Positions 48,743 through 58,613 are shown, numbered from the stretch's first letter. The stretch is DNA of 64,000 bases from Rhodovulum marinum (GCF_004343075.1 NZ_SLXP01000005.1:144936-208935); one strand, 5' to 3'. A program made the numbers and translations. The notes: generated from the sequence alone by a model not told the origin.

Positions 48743-50257
48743 CTATTTCCGGCGCCGGGCTGCGACCAAGACGGCCAGTGCCGCCGCCAGCCCCAGCGCG
48801 CCCGGCCCGTCGCCCGTCCGCGCATAGACCGTGGGCGGCAGCGCGGCGGGCAGCGGCGCGGTCAGGTGGCCGGCGGTGTTCAGGGGCAGGCTGTGGGTGA
48901 TCCGCCCGCGCGCGTCGATCACCGCCGAGACGCCCGTATTGGCCGCGCGCAGCAGCGGCAGCCCCTGTTCCACCGCCCTGAGCCGCGCCAGCGCGAGGTG
49001 CTGGAACGGCCCCGAGCGTTCGCCGAACCACGCGTCGTTGGTGATCTGCGCGATCCAGCGCGGCCGCCTGTCCACGCGCAAATCCTGCGGGAACACCGCC
49101 TCGTAGCAGATCAGCGGCAGCGCGGCGCCCAGCCGCGGCCCGAGATCCAGCACAACCGGCCCCGGCCCTGCAGCATAGCCAAAGCTGTCGCGCGCCGCCA
49201 GCCCGCGAAAACCCAGCCGCCCCAGCACCCCGCCGAAGGGGATGTATTCGCCGAAAGGGACCAGGTGGTGCTTGTCATAGAGATGCGTGACCGCGCCGCC
49301 CGGCCCCAGCACCGCGAGGCTGTTGAAGGTGCGCGGCCCCTCGCTGCGCTGGATGCCCAGCATCACCGGCACGCCGCCCGCCTGCTCGGCGATCAGGGCC
49401 GGCGCGCCGCCCGCGCGGTTCAACAGGTAGGGCACCGCGGTTTCGGGCCAGACGATCAGGTCGGGCGCGGGGTCGGACGGCGCGGCGGTGAAGGCCAGCT
49501 GGCGTTCCCAGAACACCGGGATCATGTCGCGGCGCCATTTCAGGTGCTGGGCGGCGTTGGGTTGCACCAGCCGGATCTGCGGCGGGTCGGGGTCGGCGGG
49601 CATCGGCGCGTCGAGCCTGAGCGCCCCCCACAGCCCCGTCCCGGTGACCAGCAGCGCGGCGAGGGTCGCACCCAGCGCCCGCCCCGGCCCGATGGGCAGG
49701 ATCAGAGGCAGCGCGGCGGACAGCGTCGCCAGAAGCGTCAGCCCGGTCTGCCCGGTCAGCGCGGCCAGTTGCATCTGCGGCGCGCCGATCCAGATATGCC
49801 CCGGCAGCGCCCAGGGAAACCCCGTCAGCACGTAGCCGCGCGCCAGCTCCGCCGCCGGCAGCGCCAGCGCGAAGGCCAGCGCCCGGCCGCGCGGCCCGCG
49901 CCCGGCCCAGCCCGCGAACGCGCCCGCCGCCCCCCAGAACAGCGCAAGCCCCCCCGCCATGAACACCAGCGCGAAGGGCGCCATCCAGCCATGGGTGCGG
50001 ATATCCACCAGGAAAGGTTCGACGATCCAGGACAGCGCCAGCGCGAACTGCCCCGCCCCGCCCGCCCAGGCCGCGAGCGCCGCCGCCCGCGGGCCCGGCG
50101 CGCGCGCCACCAGCCAGGTCAGCCCGGCCAGCCCCGCCAGCGCCACCGGCCACAGCCCGAAGGGCGTCTGGCCCAGCGCCACCAGCAGGCCCAGCCCGAA
50201 AGCGGCCACCGGCCTGCGCGCCAGCGCCTGCGGGAAACGGGGCAGGCGCGCGGTCAT
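48743..50257 (-). CDS. lnt: Apolipoprotein N-acyltransferase
   Basis: Lnt adds the third acyl chain to outer-membrane lipoproteins. The 504-residue protein has six or more membrane helices in its N-terminal half and a nitrilase-like periplasmic domain with the catalytic Glu in VWPETAVPYL (about residue 255), Lys in YDKHHLVPFGEYIPFG and Cys in PLICYEAVFP. It follows corC by 4 bases. Confidence 0.96.
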   Translation of the reverse strand: MTARLPRFPQALARRPVAAFGLGLLVALGQTPFGLWPVALAGLAGLTWLVARAPGPRAAALAAWAGGAGQFALALSWIVEPFLVDIRTHGWMAPFALVFMAGGLALFWGAAGAFAGWAGRGPRGRALAFALALPAAELARGYVLTGFPWALPGHIWIGAPQMQLAALTGQTGLTLLATLSAALPLILPIGPGRALGATLAALLVTGTGLWGALRLDAPMPADPDPPQIRLVQPNAAQHLKWRRDMIPVFWERQLAFTAAPSDPAPDLIVWPETAVPYLLNRAGGAPALIAEQAGGVPVMLGIQRSEGPRTFNSLAVLGPGGAVTHLYDKHHLVPFGEYIPFGGVLGRLGFRGLAARDSFGYAAGPGPVVLDLGPRLGAALPLICYEAVFPQDLRVDRRPRWIAQITNDAWFGERSGPFQHLALARLRAVEQGLPLLRAANTGVSAVIDARGRITHSLPLNTAGHLTAPLPAALPPTVYARTGDGPGALGLAAALAVLVAARRRK

Positions 50258-50261
50258 CGGG

Positions 50262-51152
50262 TCAGTTGGCCCCCGCGGCGGGCGCGCGCACGCGCAACCG
50301 CTTGATCCGCCGGGGGTCGGCGTCGATCACCTCGAACTCGGCGCCGGTTTCGTGGCGGATCACCTCGCCCCGCGTGGGCACCCGCCCGGTCATCATGAAC
50401 ACCAGCCCGCCCAGCGTGTCGACCTCTTCCTCGTCCTCGCCCTCGACCAGGCGCAGGCCGATCTCGGCCTCGAAGGCGTCGAGCGGCGCGCGCGCCTGGG
50501 CAAGGTAGACGCCGGGCTTTTCCACCGTCCACAGGGCGCCCTCGTCGACGTCGTGCTCGTCCTCGATCTCGCCCACGACCTGTTCGATCAGGTCCTCGAT
50601 CGTCACCAGCCCGTCGACCCCGCCATATTCGTCGATCACCAGGGCCATGTGCATCCGCTGGCTTTGCATCTTCTGCAACAGCACGCCGATCGGCATCGAG
50701 GGGGGGGCGTACAGCAGCGGGCGCACCATCTCCTTGAGCACGAAGGGCGTGCCCTTGCCGTTGAAGCCGTGGCGCAGCGCGAAATCCTTGAGGTGGATCA
50801 GGCCCACCGGCGTGTCCAGCGTGCCGTCATAGACCGGAAGCCGCGTCAGCCCCGATTCGCGGAACACGCGCACCAGCTCGTCCTTGTCGATATCCAGCGG
50901 AACGGCCTCGATCTCGGCCTTGGGAACGGCCACGTCCTCGACCCGCAGCCGGCTGAGATTGCCGATGCCCAGGGGCAGTTGCGACCGCGCCGCGCCACTG
51001 GCGGCGCCCGCTTCGACGTCGTCATCGGACGAATCGCCTGTCGCGGGCATGAAGGCGGCCACGAACCGGCCCAGAATGCCCCGGTTCTCAAGTGTTTCGG
51101 TGTCTTGCGCGCCCTGCGCGGCGCTAGACGACCCGTCGGTCTCGTCGCCCAT
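50262..51152 (-). CDS. corC: CorC/HlyC-type CBS-domain protein
   Basis: The 296-residue protein has two CBS domains (VEDVAVPKAEIEAVPLDIDKDELVRVFRESG; LVIDEYGGVDGLVTIEDLIEQVVGEIEDE) and a C-terminal transporter-associated CorC_HlyC domain. It lacks the membrane DUF21 domain of full CorB, as in E. coli CorC (YbeX), and is linked to magnesium handling and ribosome function. ATG 51152 after AAGGA is preferred over a TTG one codon upstream. Confidence 0.95.
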   Translation of the reverse strand: MGDETDGSSSAAQGAQDTETLENRGILGRFVAAFMPATGDSSDDDVEAGAASGAARSQLPLGIGNLSRLRVEDVAVPKAEIEAVPLDIDKDELVRVFRESGLTRLPVYDGTLDTPVGLIHLKDFALRHGFNGKGTPFVLKEMVRPLLYAPPSMPIGVLLQKMQSQRMHMALVIDEYGGVDGLVTIEDLIEQVVGEIEDEHDVDEGALWTVEKPGVYLAQARAPLDAFEAEIGLRLVEGEDEEEVDTLGGLVFMMTGRVPTRGEVIRHETGAEFEVIDADPRRIKRLRVRAPAAGAN

Positions 51153-51189
51153 CAATCCTTACCAAAATGCGCGGGCACGGCGCCCGTGT

Positions 51190-51690
51190 TCAGCCATATG
51201 GGTCAGCCACCCCGAGTTTGGCAAGTAGTTCCACCTCGAGCGTCTCCATGCGGGCGGCATCTTGCGGACGGATGTGATCGTAACCCAACAGGTGCAGGCA
51301 TCCATGTAGCACAAGATGGGTAACGTGGTCGTTAAGGGCGATGCCCTGCGCCGCGGCCTCGCGCGCGCAGGTGTCATAGGCGATGGCGATGTCGCCCAGT
51401 TCCAGCGCCATGCCGGGGGGCGGCGGCGTGGGGGTGCCGGGCGCGGCGCCGTCGGCCTCGGGGGCCAGGTCCTCGGCCGGCCAGGACAGCACGTTGGTGG
51501 CGGCGGGCTTGCCGCGGAACTCGGCGTTCAGCGTGGCGATGCGGGCATCGTCGCAGGCCAGCAGGCTGATCTCGCAGGTTTCGGGGTCCAGCCCGTGATG
51601 GGCAAGCGCGGCATCGCAGGCGGCCTCGGCCAGCGGGGCCAGCCCGGCCGCCTCCCAGCGGGTATCCTCGAACAGAATCTCGACACTCAT
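51190..51690 (-). CDS. ybeY: Endoribonuclease YbeY
   Basis: YbeY is a zinc-dependent RNase in 16S rRNA 3'-end maturation and ribosome quality control. The 166-residue protein has the H-G-x-L-H-L-x-G-Y-D-H zinc motif as VLHGCLHLLGYDH (about residues 129-141), and LNAEFRGKPAATNVLSWP. A Pro/Thr/Gly-rich insertion (about residues 80-95) is longer than in E. coli. Confidence 0.97.
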   Translation of the reverse strand: MSVEILFEDTRWEAAGLAPLAEAACDAALAHHGLDPETCEISLLACDDARIATLNAEFRGKPAATNVLSWPAEDLAPEADGAAPGTPTPPPPGMALELGDIAIAYDTCAREAAAQGIALNDHVTHLVLHGCLHLLGYDHIRPQDAARMETLEVELLAKLGVADPYG

Positions 51691-51747
51691 GGGCCGGGGT
51701 CTAGCCGGGATCGGCGCCACGCGTAAGGGGGCGACGCGTCCAGAGGG

Positions 51748-51794
51748 GTCCGCGGGACCGAAGAATCCCGCGGACCCGGGTTCCGCGCCCGGGT
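51748..51794. terminator. Two adjacent hairpins between ybeY and the GFA gene
   Basis: GTCCGCGGGA (51748-51757) pairs with 51766-51775 over an 8-base loop, and ACCCGGG (51774-51780) with CCCGGGT (51788-51794) over a 7-base loop. They lie about 70-110 bases past the leftward GFA gene stop. No T-run follows, so a rho-independent role is uncertain. Confidence 0.45.
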
Positions 51795-51860
51795 CGCGTA
51801 GGCAGGCGACCCAAGGTCGGCAAGGGGTCGCGCGGAACCGTTCCTGGGGCGTCCCGGCGA

Positions 51861-52298
51861 TCAGGACGCCTGGGGCCAGACGAAATCCGGGCGCAGCCCC
51901 TCGTGCACCGGGCGGCCGTCGGCCGGCTTGGGCACGCCGGTCTTGGGATCGTAGAAGGCGTGATAGGTCGCCGGCATCCCCGCGGGCGGATAGCCCATCA
52001 GGTTGGGCACAATCACCCGGATGCGGTGCTGCTTGTCGTCCAGCATGATCGGCGCGCCGCAGGTCTTGCAGGTGCACAGTTCCAGCGGGCCGTCGGGGTT
52101 TTCGCTGTTGAACGGCTGGCGGTTCATGTTGTGCTCGTTCACGCCGTGCAGGTCGCCATGCTTGAAGAACACCACATGGGTGGTGGGCTGGCCGGTGACG
52201 CGCTTGCAGACCGAACAGTGGCAGGTGTGGTTGTCGATCGGGTCGTGGTCGGACCAGGTGCGCACATGTTCGCAGCCCCCGACATATCTGTGAGACAT
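51861..52298 (-). CDS. GFA/CENP-V-family zinc protein
   Basis: The 145-residue protein has two CxxC-type zinc knuckles typical of the GFA fold, CHCSVCKRVTG (about residues 26-36) and CTCKTCGAPI (about 75-84). Family members include glutathione-dependent formaldehyde-activating enzyme (Gfa), but function here is not shown. It lies between phoH and ybeY, which are adjacent in most relatives, so it is an insertion. Confidence 0.88.
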   Translation of the reverse strand: MSHRYVGGCEHVRTWSDHDPIDNHTCHCSVCKRVTGQPTTHVVFFKHGDLHGVNEHNMNRQPFNSENPDGPLELCTCKTCGAPIMLDDKQHRIRVIVPNLMGYPPAGMPATYHAFYDPKTGVPKPADGRPVHEGLRPDFVWPQAS

Positions 52299-52522
52299 CG
52301 CTTTTCTCCCTCGCGCGGGCGGCGGGCCGCCGCCCGGTGGCCCGGGCTCCTCCTGCCCGGGATGGCCAAAGATACGCCCGGGATGACCGAACCGTCGATC
52401 TGGACTTTGGTCTGCGGTGAGGCGGAGGCGATCGCTCTTCTGCCGAAAACCAGACCACCCGGCGCCGGATACCGGCCCATTCGATATGGCGCGCGCGGTC
52501 GCGCAGGGGAAACCCCCGCCTG
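52299..52522. other. Intergenic stretch ahead of the GFA gene
   Basis: Between the GFA start and repeat copy D (part of a 350-base gap to phoH) there is GC-rich sequence with several GCCCGGG-type short inverted repeats (about 52340-52385) and no open frame with a credible ribosome binding site. The GFA promoter should lie here; I cannot pick it out. Confidence 0.5.
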
Positions 52523-52602
52523 CCTTCTACTGGCTCCAAGTATCCCGGGGGTCCGGGGGCGGCGCCCCCGGCTGGTCGCCTTGGCGCAGCCAAGGCGAAA
52601 CC
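52523..52602 (-). repeat. Compound palindromic repeat, copy D (behind phoH)
   Basis: On the minus strand all three modules are present: GGTTTCGCC with stem TTGGC/GCCAA and GGCGACC, then stem CCGGGGGCG/CGCCCCCGG, then the tail CCCCCGGGATACTTGGAGCC and AGTAGAAGG. It lies 46 bases past the phoH stop in phoH orientation. Confidence 0.85.
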
Positions 52603-52648
52603 CGAATGACCGGCACCGCCCCTGCTGCCGCGCCCGTCCCGCCCGCGC

Positions 52649-53665
52649 CTAGCTCTGTGCCCCGTCGGCGTCGTAGGCCTCGATGATCTTCGCCACCAGC
52701 GGATGGCGCACGACATCCTTGGAGGTGAAATAGTTGAACGAGATCTTCTCGATCCCGGTCAGCAGGCGCTCGGCATCGGCCAGCCCGCTGGCCACGCCGC
52801 GCGGCAGGTCGACCTGGGACCGGTCGCCGGTGATCACCATGCGCGAGCCTTCGCCGAGGCGGGTCAGGAACATCTTCATCTGCATGGTGGTGGCGTTCTG
52901 TGCCTCGTCCAGCACCACGAAGGCATTGGCCAGCGTCCGGCCCCGCATGAACGCCAGCGGCGCGATCTCGATGCGCTTTTCCTCGATCAGCTTGGCGACC
53001 TGCTTGCCCGGCAGGAAATCGTTCAGCGCGTCGTAAAGCGGCTGCATGTAGGGATCGACCTTGTCCTTCATGTCGCCGGGCAGGAAGCCCAGGCGTTCGC
53101 CCGCCTCGACCGCGGGGCGGGACAGGATGATCCGGTCGACATGGCCGCCGATGAACATGTTCACCGCGACCGCGACCGCGAGATAGGTCTTGCCGGTGCC
53201 CGCGGGCCCGATGCCGAAGGCCAGCTCGTTTTCGTAAAGCGCGCGGACATAGGCCTTTTGCGCCTCGGTGCGGGGTTCGATCAGCTTCTTGCGGGTGTGG
53301 ATTTCGACGCGCCCGCCCTGGAACATCTCCAGCTGGTCGCCCGGGTGGCTGCCGGTGCCGTCGCCGGAATCGCCCAGCCGGATCGCGCCGTCGATATCGC
53401 CCGCATCCACGCCCTTGCCGGACTCGAGCCGGCCGTAAAGCTGTTGCAGCACCACCGCGGCCTGGCCCCGCGCCGCGCCCTCGCCCACCACGGCCAGCAG
53501 GTTGCCCCGGCGCAGGATGTGAACGCCCAGCTTGTGTTCGATCTGCGCGAGATTTCGGTCGAATTCACCGCAGAGGTCGATCAGCAGGCGATTGTCGGGG
53601 AATTCGAGACGGGTCTCGTGAACGGTGTCCGAGTCCGTGGGCGGGGTCAGGGCACTGATTCCCAA
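52649..53665 (-). CDS. phoH: PhoH-family ATPase (PhoH-like, YbeZ type)
   Basis: The 338-residue protein has the P-loop FGIGPAGTGKTYLAVAVAV (about residues 140-158), VVLDEAQNATTMQMKMFLTRLGEGSRMVITGD (Walker B, in parts) and an N-terminal KH-like region. YbeZ/PhoH acts with YbeY in RNA metabolism. No ATG exists near the conserved N-terminus; TTG at 53663-53665, preceded by AAGGGAG at good distance, gives the expected length. Confidence 0.95.
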   Translation of the reverse strand: MGISALTPPTDSDTVHETRLEFPDNRLLIDLCGEFDRNLAQIEHKLGVHILRRGNLLAVVGEGAARGQAAVVLQQLYGRLESGKGVDAGDIDGAIRLGDSGDGTGSHPGDQLEMFQGGRVEIHTRKKLIEPRTEAQKAYVRALYENELAFGIGPAGTGKTYLAVAVAVNMFIGGHVDRIILSRPAVEAGERLGFLPGDMKDKVDPYMQPLYDALNDFLPGKQVAKLIEEKRIEIAPLAFMRGRTLANAFVVLDEAQNATTMQMKMFLTRLGEGSRMVITGDRSQVDLPRGVASGLADAERLLTGIEKISFNYFTSKDVVRHPLVAKIIEAYDADGAQS

Positions 53666-53824
53666 GAACGACTCCCTTCGTTCATGCTCGCACAGATATG
53701 GTGCCAACCGGTCCTTGAAACCGCAAGCAATAGCTGCGCGGTTTTCGCGAATTGATACAAAATTCACCCGCGCCGTCCCCGGCGGGGCCATCGCGCGGGC
53801 AGGCCCGGCACGCGCGCCCCCGTC

Positions 53825-54298
53825 TCAGGCGCCCTTTTTCAGGGCGCGCAGTTCGGGCTGTTTGCGGGGCTTGTCGGCCAGCCGGCGCAGCAGCGCGGCC
53901 AGGTCGGGTTCGTCCACGCGGCGGGCGGCGGCACGCGCCTTGAACCAGCGCCGCTTGCGCGCGCGCCGCTCTTTCCAGTCGCGTTTCAGCCGGTCGACCA
54001 GCATCGGGAACACCACCACCTCGCAGGGCACCGAGGTGCCGTCATCCAGCAGCTTGTCATAGCGGTAGGTGCCGATCGGGTCGGTGCCGACCTGGCCCAC
54101 GGCGCCGGCCTCTTCCAGGGCCTCGATGCGGGCGGTTTCCCACGGGCGGTCGGCGTCGATGCGCCAGCCCTTGGGCATGACCCAGCGCCCCGTCCCGCGC
54201 GAGGTGACCATCAGCACCCTTAGCGCGCCCTTGCCGTCCCATTGCACCGGCAAGGCCGCGATCTGCGCGCCGGTCTTGCCGTTCCCGTTTCCTGCCAT
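53825..54298 (-). CDS. Nudix hydrolase (DIPP-like)
   Basis: The 157-residue protein has the Nudix layout: VLMVTSRGTGRWVMPKGWRIDADRPWETARIEALEEAGAVG (in parts), with the C-terminal EEAG of the Nudix box intact but Ile where REUXEE has Arg. PKGW and ALEEAG resemble diphosphoinositol-polyphosphate-type Nudix enzymes. The C-terminus is basic (RRARKRRWFKARAAARR). It lies between miaB and phoH. Confidence 0.88.
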   Translation of the reverse strand: MAGNGNGKTGAQIAALPVQWDGKGALRVLMVTSRGTGRWVMPKGWRIDADRPWETARIEALEEAGAVGQVGTDPIGTYRYDKLLDDGTSVPCEVVVFPMLVDRLKRDWKERRARKRRWFKARAAARRVDEPDLAALLRRLADKPRKQPELRALKKGA

Positions 54299-54551
54299 GT
54301 CCGCCCTGCCCGCCCGGCACCCGCCGGGGTTTTCGTTCGCCTCATGCCGCGTCGCGCCCGTCCGTCCCCCCGGACGTGGCATGCGGCCCGACGTGGAGGG
54401 GTACGCGGGATTTTCAAGAGAGCACGCCGCGGCCGGCGCCATGAGACGGCGAAATTCCTTGCAATCGGTTAAAATTGTCCCGTTTCCGGCGCAAAACGCG
54501 GGCCGCGGGGCGGTTTCGCCCGCGCGGGCGGCGCCGGATGCAGACCCCGCC

Positions 54552-55874
54552 TCAGGTGGCGAGGCGGCCGGCCAGAGAATTCGGCGCCGCGGCGATGATC
54601 TCGACGGGTGCGATCCGGCCCAGCCAGTCGGTGCCCGCCTCGACATGGACGGCCTGCAAGTGGTCGGACTTGCCCACCACCTGGCCCGGCATGCGGCCCG
54701 GTTTCTCGAACAAGACGCCCACGGTGCGGCCGACCATGGCGCGCTGCGCCTCTTCCTGCTGGGCGTTCAACAGGGCCTGAAGCCGGGCGAGGCGGTCGGA
54801 TTTCACGTCCTCGTCGACCTGGTCACGCTCGGCCGCGGGGGTGCCGGGGCGGGGCGAATACTTGAAGGAATAGCACTGGCCGTAGCCGACGGCGCGCACC
54901 AGCGCGAGGGTGTCCTCGAAATCGGCATCAGTTTCGCCGGGAAAGCCCACGATGAAATCGCCCGACAGCAGGATGTCGGGCCGGGCGGCGCGGATGCGTT
55001 CGATCAGGCGCAGGTATTGCTCGGCCGTATGTTTCCGGTTCATCGCCTTGAGGATGCGGTCGGACCCCGACTGCACCGGCAGGTGCAGGTAGGGCATCAG
55101 TTCCGGGCAATCGCCATGGGCGGCGATCAGGTCGTCTTCCATGTCGTTGGGGTGCGATGTGGTATAGCGCAGCCGGTCCAGCCCGTCGATCTTCGCCAGT
55201 TCCCGGATCAGGCGCGCCAGGCCCCAGGTGCCGTCCGGCCCCGCGCCATGATAGGCGTTGACGTTCTGGCCCAGGAGCGTGAGTTCCCGCACGCCCCGGT
55301 CCACCAGCTCGCGCGCCTCGTCCAGGATGCGGGCGGCGGGGCGCGAGACCTCGGCGCCGCGGGTATAGGGCACCACGCAGAAGGCGCAGAACTTGTCGCA
55401 GCCTTCCTGCACGGTCAGGAACGCGGTGGGGCCGCGGCTGGCCTTGGGGCGGCCGCCCAGCCGGTCGAACTTGTCCTCTTCGGGGAAATCGGTATCCAGC
55501 GCCTTTTCGCCGCTCCGGGCCCTGGCCTCCATCTCGGGGAGGCGGTGATAGCTTTGCGGGCCGACCACCAGGTCGACCAGCGGCTGGCGGCGCAGGATTT
55601 CCGCGCCCTCGGCCTGGGCGACGCAGCCCGCCACGCCGATCTTGAGGTCCGGGTTCGCGGATTTCAGCCCCTTGAGGCGCCCCAGTTCCGAATAGACCTT
55701 TTCGGCGGCCTTTTCGCGGATGTGGCAGGTGTTCAGCAGGATCATGTCGGCGGTTTCGGGCGTGTCGGTGGTGACGTAACCCGACGCGCCCAGGGCCTCG
55801 GCCATGCGCTCGCTGTCATAGACGTTCATCTGACAGCCATAGGTCTTGATGAAAAGCTTCTTGGGGGTGGTCAT
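54552..55874 (-). CDS. miaB: tRNA-2-methylthio-N6-dimethylallyladenosine synthase MiaB
   Basis: MiaB adds the methylthio group at A37 of tRNAs. The 440-residue radical-SAM enzyme has the three MTTase-domain Cys ([33 protein letters not shown]), the CxxxCxxC in [16 protein letters not shown] (about residues 155-170), [12 protein letters not shown] and a C-terminal TRAM domain. First gene of the leftward miaB-phoH-ybeY-corC-lnt-metK-trmB run. Confidence 0.97.
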   Translation of the reverse strand: MTTPKKLFIKTYGCQMNVYDSERMAEALGASGYVTTDTPETADMILLNTCHIREKAAEKVYSELGRLKGLKSANPDLKIGVAGCVAQAEGAEILRRQPLVDLVVGPQSYHRLPEMEARARSGEKALDTDFPEEDKFDRLGGRPKASRGPTAFLTVQEGCDKFCAFCVVPYTRGAEVSRPAARILDEARELVDRGVRELTLLGQNVNAYHGAGPDGTWGLARLIRELAKIDGLDRLRYTTSHPNDMEDDLIAAHGDCPELMPYLHLPVQSGSDRILKAMNRKHTAEQYLRLIERIRAARPDILLSGDFIVGFPGETDADFEDTLALVRAVGYGQCYSFKYSPRPGTPAAERDQVDEDVKSDRLARLQALLNAQQEEAQRAMVGRTVGVLFEKPGRMPGQVVGKSDHLQAVHVEAGTDWLGRIAPVEIIAAAPNSLAGRLAT

Positions 55875-56002
55875 GGCGCGGTTCCCGGGGCTGGTCTGAG
55901 CCGGGTTCCTACACGAAACCCGCCCTGCCCCGCAACGCTTGCATCGGGGGCGGGATTGTCGGACGCTGCGGGCCAACGACAAGGGGCAGCAGGGGCAAAC
56001 CC

Positions 56003-56881
56003 ATGGCGCCAGAGCGGTATGACGGCCTGGACGATTTCCTGAAACGCGGGCGCGGGGCGCTGGCGCAGGGGCCCGTCGCGCTGATCTTCGTCGAGGACCT
56101 GGCCGAGATCGACAGCACCGTGGCCCACCACGCCGGGCTGGGCTTTGCCGCGATCGTGCTGTTCACCCCCGACGGGGTGGAGCTGGACGCCGAAACCGCC
56201 GCCCGCGTCCACCGGGTGCGGCTGGACACGCTGGGCGACGGCGCCGTGCCCGCCGCCGTCAACCGGGTGATCGCGGCCGCGCCGGGGCTGTGGCTGTATT
56301 ACTGCTATAACGCCGAATACCTGTTCTTCCCCTTCTGCGAGACGCGGACCGTGGGCGAGATGCTGGCCTTTCACGCCGAGGAACGCCGCGACGCGATGCT
56401 GACCTATGTGGTCGACCTGTACGCGGGCGACCTGGAACGGTTCCCCGACGCGGTTTCGCGCGAGACGGCAATGATCGACCGGTCGGGCTATTACGCGCTG
56501 GCGCGTCCCGACCCGGCCAACCATGGCCACCCCAAGGAACGGCAACTGGATTTCCACGGCGGGCTGCGCTGGCGGTTCGAGGAACATATCCCCAAGGACC
56601 GCCGCAGGATCGACCGGATCGGGCTGTTCCGGGCCAGGCGCGGGCTGCACCTGCTGGAAGAGCACCTGTTCGACGACGAGGAATACAACACCTATGCCTG
56701 CCCCTGGCACCACAACCTGACGGCGGCGATCTGTTCGTTCCGCACCGCCAAGGCGCTGAAGACGAACGCGGGGTCGACCTTCGACATCGCGGATTTCAGG
56801 TGGCGCGGCTCGGTGCCGTTCGCGTGGTCATCGCAGCAATTGCTGGATCTCGGGCTGATGGAGCCCGGGCAATGGTTCTGA
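56003..56881 (+). CDS. Glycosyltransferase-like protein, uncertain
   Basis: The 292-residue soluble protein starts with a Rossmann-like half ([26 protein letters not shown]), then [51 protein letters not shown] and a late [20 protein letters not shown]. The order of strands resembles GT2/GT92-type glycosyltransferases found in Rhodobacteraceae, but a clear DXD motif is not evident. Treat as tentative. The next gene starts 10 bases on. Confidence 0.6.
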   Translation: MAPERYDGLDDFLKRGRGALAQGPVALIFVEDLAEIDSTVAHHAGLGFAAIVLFTPDGVELDAETAARVHRVRLDTLGDGAVPAAVNRVIAAAPGLWLYYCYNAEYLFFPFCETRTVGEMLAFHAEERRDAMLTYVVDLYAGDLERFPDAVSRETAMIDRSGYYALARPDPANHGHPKERQLDFHGGLRWRFEEHIPKDRRRIDRIGLFRARRGLHLLEEHLFDDEEYNTYACPWHHNLTAAICSFRTAKALKTNAGSTFDIADFRWRGSVPFAWSSQQLLDLGLMEPGQWF

Positions 56882-56891
56882 GGAGACGGGC

Positions 56892-57488
56892 ATGAGCATC
56901 AAGCGCGCGGAATGGGCGGTTTTCTTTTTCACCATGGCCTATATCGCGGGCTTCGCGGCCTGGTTCTTTTCGAACGGGAATTACGAGTTCGTCTGGTACG
57001 TCGCCACGATGCTGGCGATGATCACGCTGGTGGCGCGGGGCCTGCGCAAGGCCGAGTTCCCGACGGGGCTTCTCTGGGCGCTCAGCCTGTGGGGGCTGGC
57101 GCATATGGCGGGGGGCGGCGTGCCGGTGGGCGATAGCGTGCTGTATTCCTGGGTGATCTGGCCGCTGGTCGGCAGCGGCGAGATGACGATCCTGAAATAC
57201 GACCAGGTGGTGCATGCCTATGGGTTCGGCGTGACGGCCTGGCTGTTGTGGCACCTGATGGTGCGCCATTTTCCCGGCACCGCGGACAGCTGGACCGCGC
57301 TGACCTATCCGGCCTTCGGGGCAATGGGGCTGGGCGCGCTGAACGAGATCATCGAATTCATCGCGGTGCTGGTGTTCCCCGATACCAATGTCGGGGGCTA
57401 TTACAACACCGCGCTGGACCTGGTGTTCAACGCGGCGGGCGCGATCATCGCCGTGACGATGATCGCGCTCTCGCGGCGGTTCAGGTAG
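56892..57488 (+). CDS. YjdF/DUF2238-family membrane protein
   Basis: The 198-residue protein has about six membrane helices and DUF2238 marks: FFSNGNYEFVWYVATMLAM, ILKYDQVVHAYGFGV and the terminal GGYYNTALDLVFNAAGAIIAV, where YDxxxH and NTxxDLxxN are the conserved polar residues. Function unknown. It ends 6 bases before the convergent irr stop. Confidence 0.88.
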   Translation: MSIKRAEWAVFFFTMAYIAGFAAWFFSNGNYEFVWYVATMLAMITLVARGLRKAEFPTGLLWALSLWGLAHMAGGGVPVGDSVLYSWVIWPLVGSGEMTILKYDQVVHAYGFGVTAWLLWHLMVRHFPGTADSWTALTYPAFGAMGLGALNEIIEFIAVLVFPDTNVGGYYNTALDLVFNAAGAIIAVTMIALSRRFR

Positions 57489-57494
57489 GCCGGG

Positions 57495-57938
57495 TCAGGA
57501 GACCTTGCGCAGCCGGATGACCACGTCGACCTTGGAAATCTCGGCGCCTTCCGGGGCCTCCGGCAGGCGAGAGATCTCGACCGAGCCATGGGGGGCGTCG
57601 GTCAGGTGGCCTTCGTCTTCCCAGAAGAAATGGGCGTGGTCGTCGACGCGCGTGTCGAAATAGCTCTTGGTGCCGTCGACCATGACTTCCTGCATCAGGC
57701 CCGCGTCGCAGAAGGCCCGAAGCGTGTTGTAGACCGTCGCAAGCGACACCTTTTCGCCGGTCGCGCAGGAGGCGGCGTAAAGGGTTTCTGCCGTGACGTG
57801 ACGATCCTGCCCGTCGCCGATCAGAAGGGCGGCGAGGCTGACGCGCTGGCGCGTCGGGCGCAAGCCGGCCTTGGACAGCCAGCGGCTGCTGCGGTCGACC
57901 GCGTCCGGGTGGGTGGGATTATCATTGAGCTGTGCCAT
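57495..57938 (-). CDS. irr: Iron response regulator Irr (Fur family)
   Basis: The 147-residue Fur-type repressor has the winged helix [19 protein letters not shown] and [23 protein letters not shown], and the Irr-like dimer region with [18 protein letters not shown] and the end [15 protein letters not shown]. Irr senses haem/iron status. It is divergent from fabA, the conserved Rhodobacterales arrangement. The predicted -10 lies so close to the ATG that the transcript could be leaderless. Confidence 0.93.
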   Translation of the reverse strand: MAQLNDNPTHPDAVDRSSRWLSKAGLRPTRQRVSLAALLIGDGQDRHVTAETLYAASCATGEKVSLATVYNTLRAFCDAGLMQEVMVDGTKSYFDTRVDDHAHFFWEDEGHLTDAPHGSVEISRLPEAPEGAEISKVDVVIRLRKVS

Positions 57939-57942
57939 GCGT

Positions 57943-57973
57943 ACTATATGGTCATCCGAGTTTCAGAATTCAA
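57943..57973 (-). promoter_or_regulatory. Candidate irr promoter with almost no leader
   Basis: On the minus strand TATAGT (57943-57948) lies 4 bases ahead of the irr ATG (57936-57938), with TTGAAT (57968-57973) 19 bases further up. Starting 6-7 bases after the -10 puts the transcript start at the ATG itself. The spacer is longer than ideal, so confidence is modest. Confidence 0.35.
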
Positions 57974-58092
57974 ATGATTCCGACTTGCAGCGGCGCTTTG
58001 GCGCGGCAACCGGGCACTATTGCCACTCGCTGAGGGCGGGTGTTACAGGGGGCGGGACGCGAGAAACGCCGCAGGCAGGGGGCCAGGCCCGC

Positions 58093-58602
58093 ATGACCGA
58101 CTACCCGACGAGCTTTGACCGGGACGACCTTTTGAAATGCGCACGGGGCGAACTGTTCGGCCCCGGCAACGCGCAATTGCCCGAACCGCCGATGCTGATG
58201 ATGGACCGGATCACCGACATCAGCGCCGATGGCGGCCCGCATGGCAAGGGCCACGTGGTGGCCGAATTCGACATTCACCCCGACCTGTGGTTCTTTTCGT
58301 GCCACTTCCCCGGCAACCCGATCATGCCGGGCTGCCTGGGCCTGGACGGGCTGTGGCAGCTGACCGGGTTCAACCTGGGCTGGCGCGGCTGGCCGGGGCG
58401 CGGCTATGCGCTGGGCGTGGGCGAGGTGAAGCTGACCGGCATGGTGCGGCCCGACCGCAAGATGCTGACCTATCACGTGGATTTCACCAAGGCCGTGCAG
58501 ACCCGCCGGCTGACCATGGGCGTCGCCGATGGCCGGGTCGAGGCCGATGGCGAAACCATCTACCAGGTGCGCGACATGAAGGTCGCCCTGTCCGAAAGCT
58601 GA
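58093..58602 (+). CDS. fabA: 3-hydroxydecanoyl-ACP dehydratase/isomerase
   Basis: FabA makes trans-2- and cis-3-decenoyl-ACP, the branch point to unsaturated fatty acids. The 169-residue hot-dog protein has [10 protein letters not shown], the catalytic His in [24 protein letters not shown] (about residues 70-93) with the Asp downstream at GLDG, and GVGEVKLTG. First gene of the fabA-fabB-fabI unit. Confidence 0.97.
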   Translation: MTDYPTSFDRDDLLKCARGELFGPGNAQLPEPPMLMMDRITDISADGGPHGKGHVVAEFDIHPDLWFFSCHFPGNPIMPGCLGLDGLWQLTGFNLGWRGWPGRGYALGVGEVKLTGMVRPDRKMLTYHVDFTKAVQTRRLTMGVADGRVEADGETIYQVRDMKVALSES

Positions 58603-58613
58603 CGAGGGAAACA

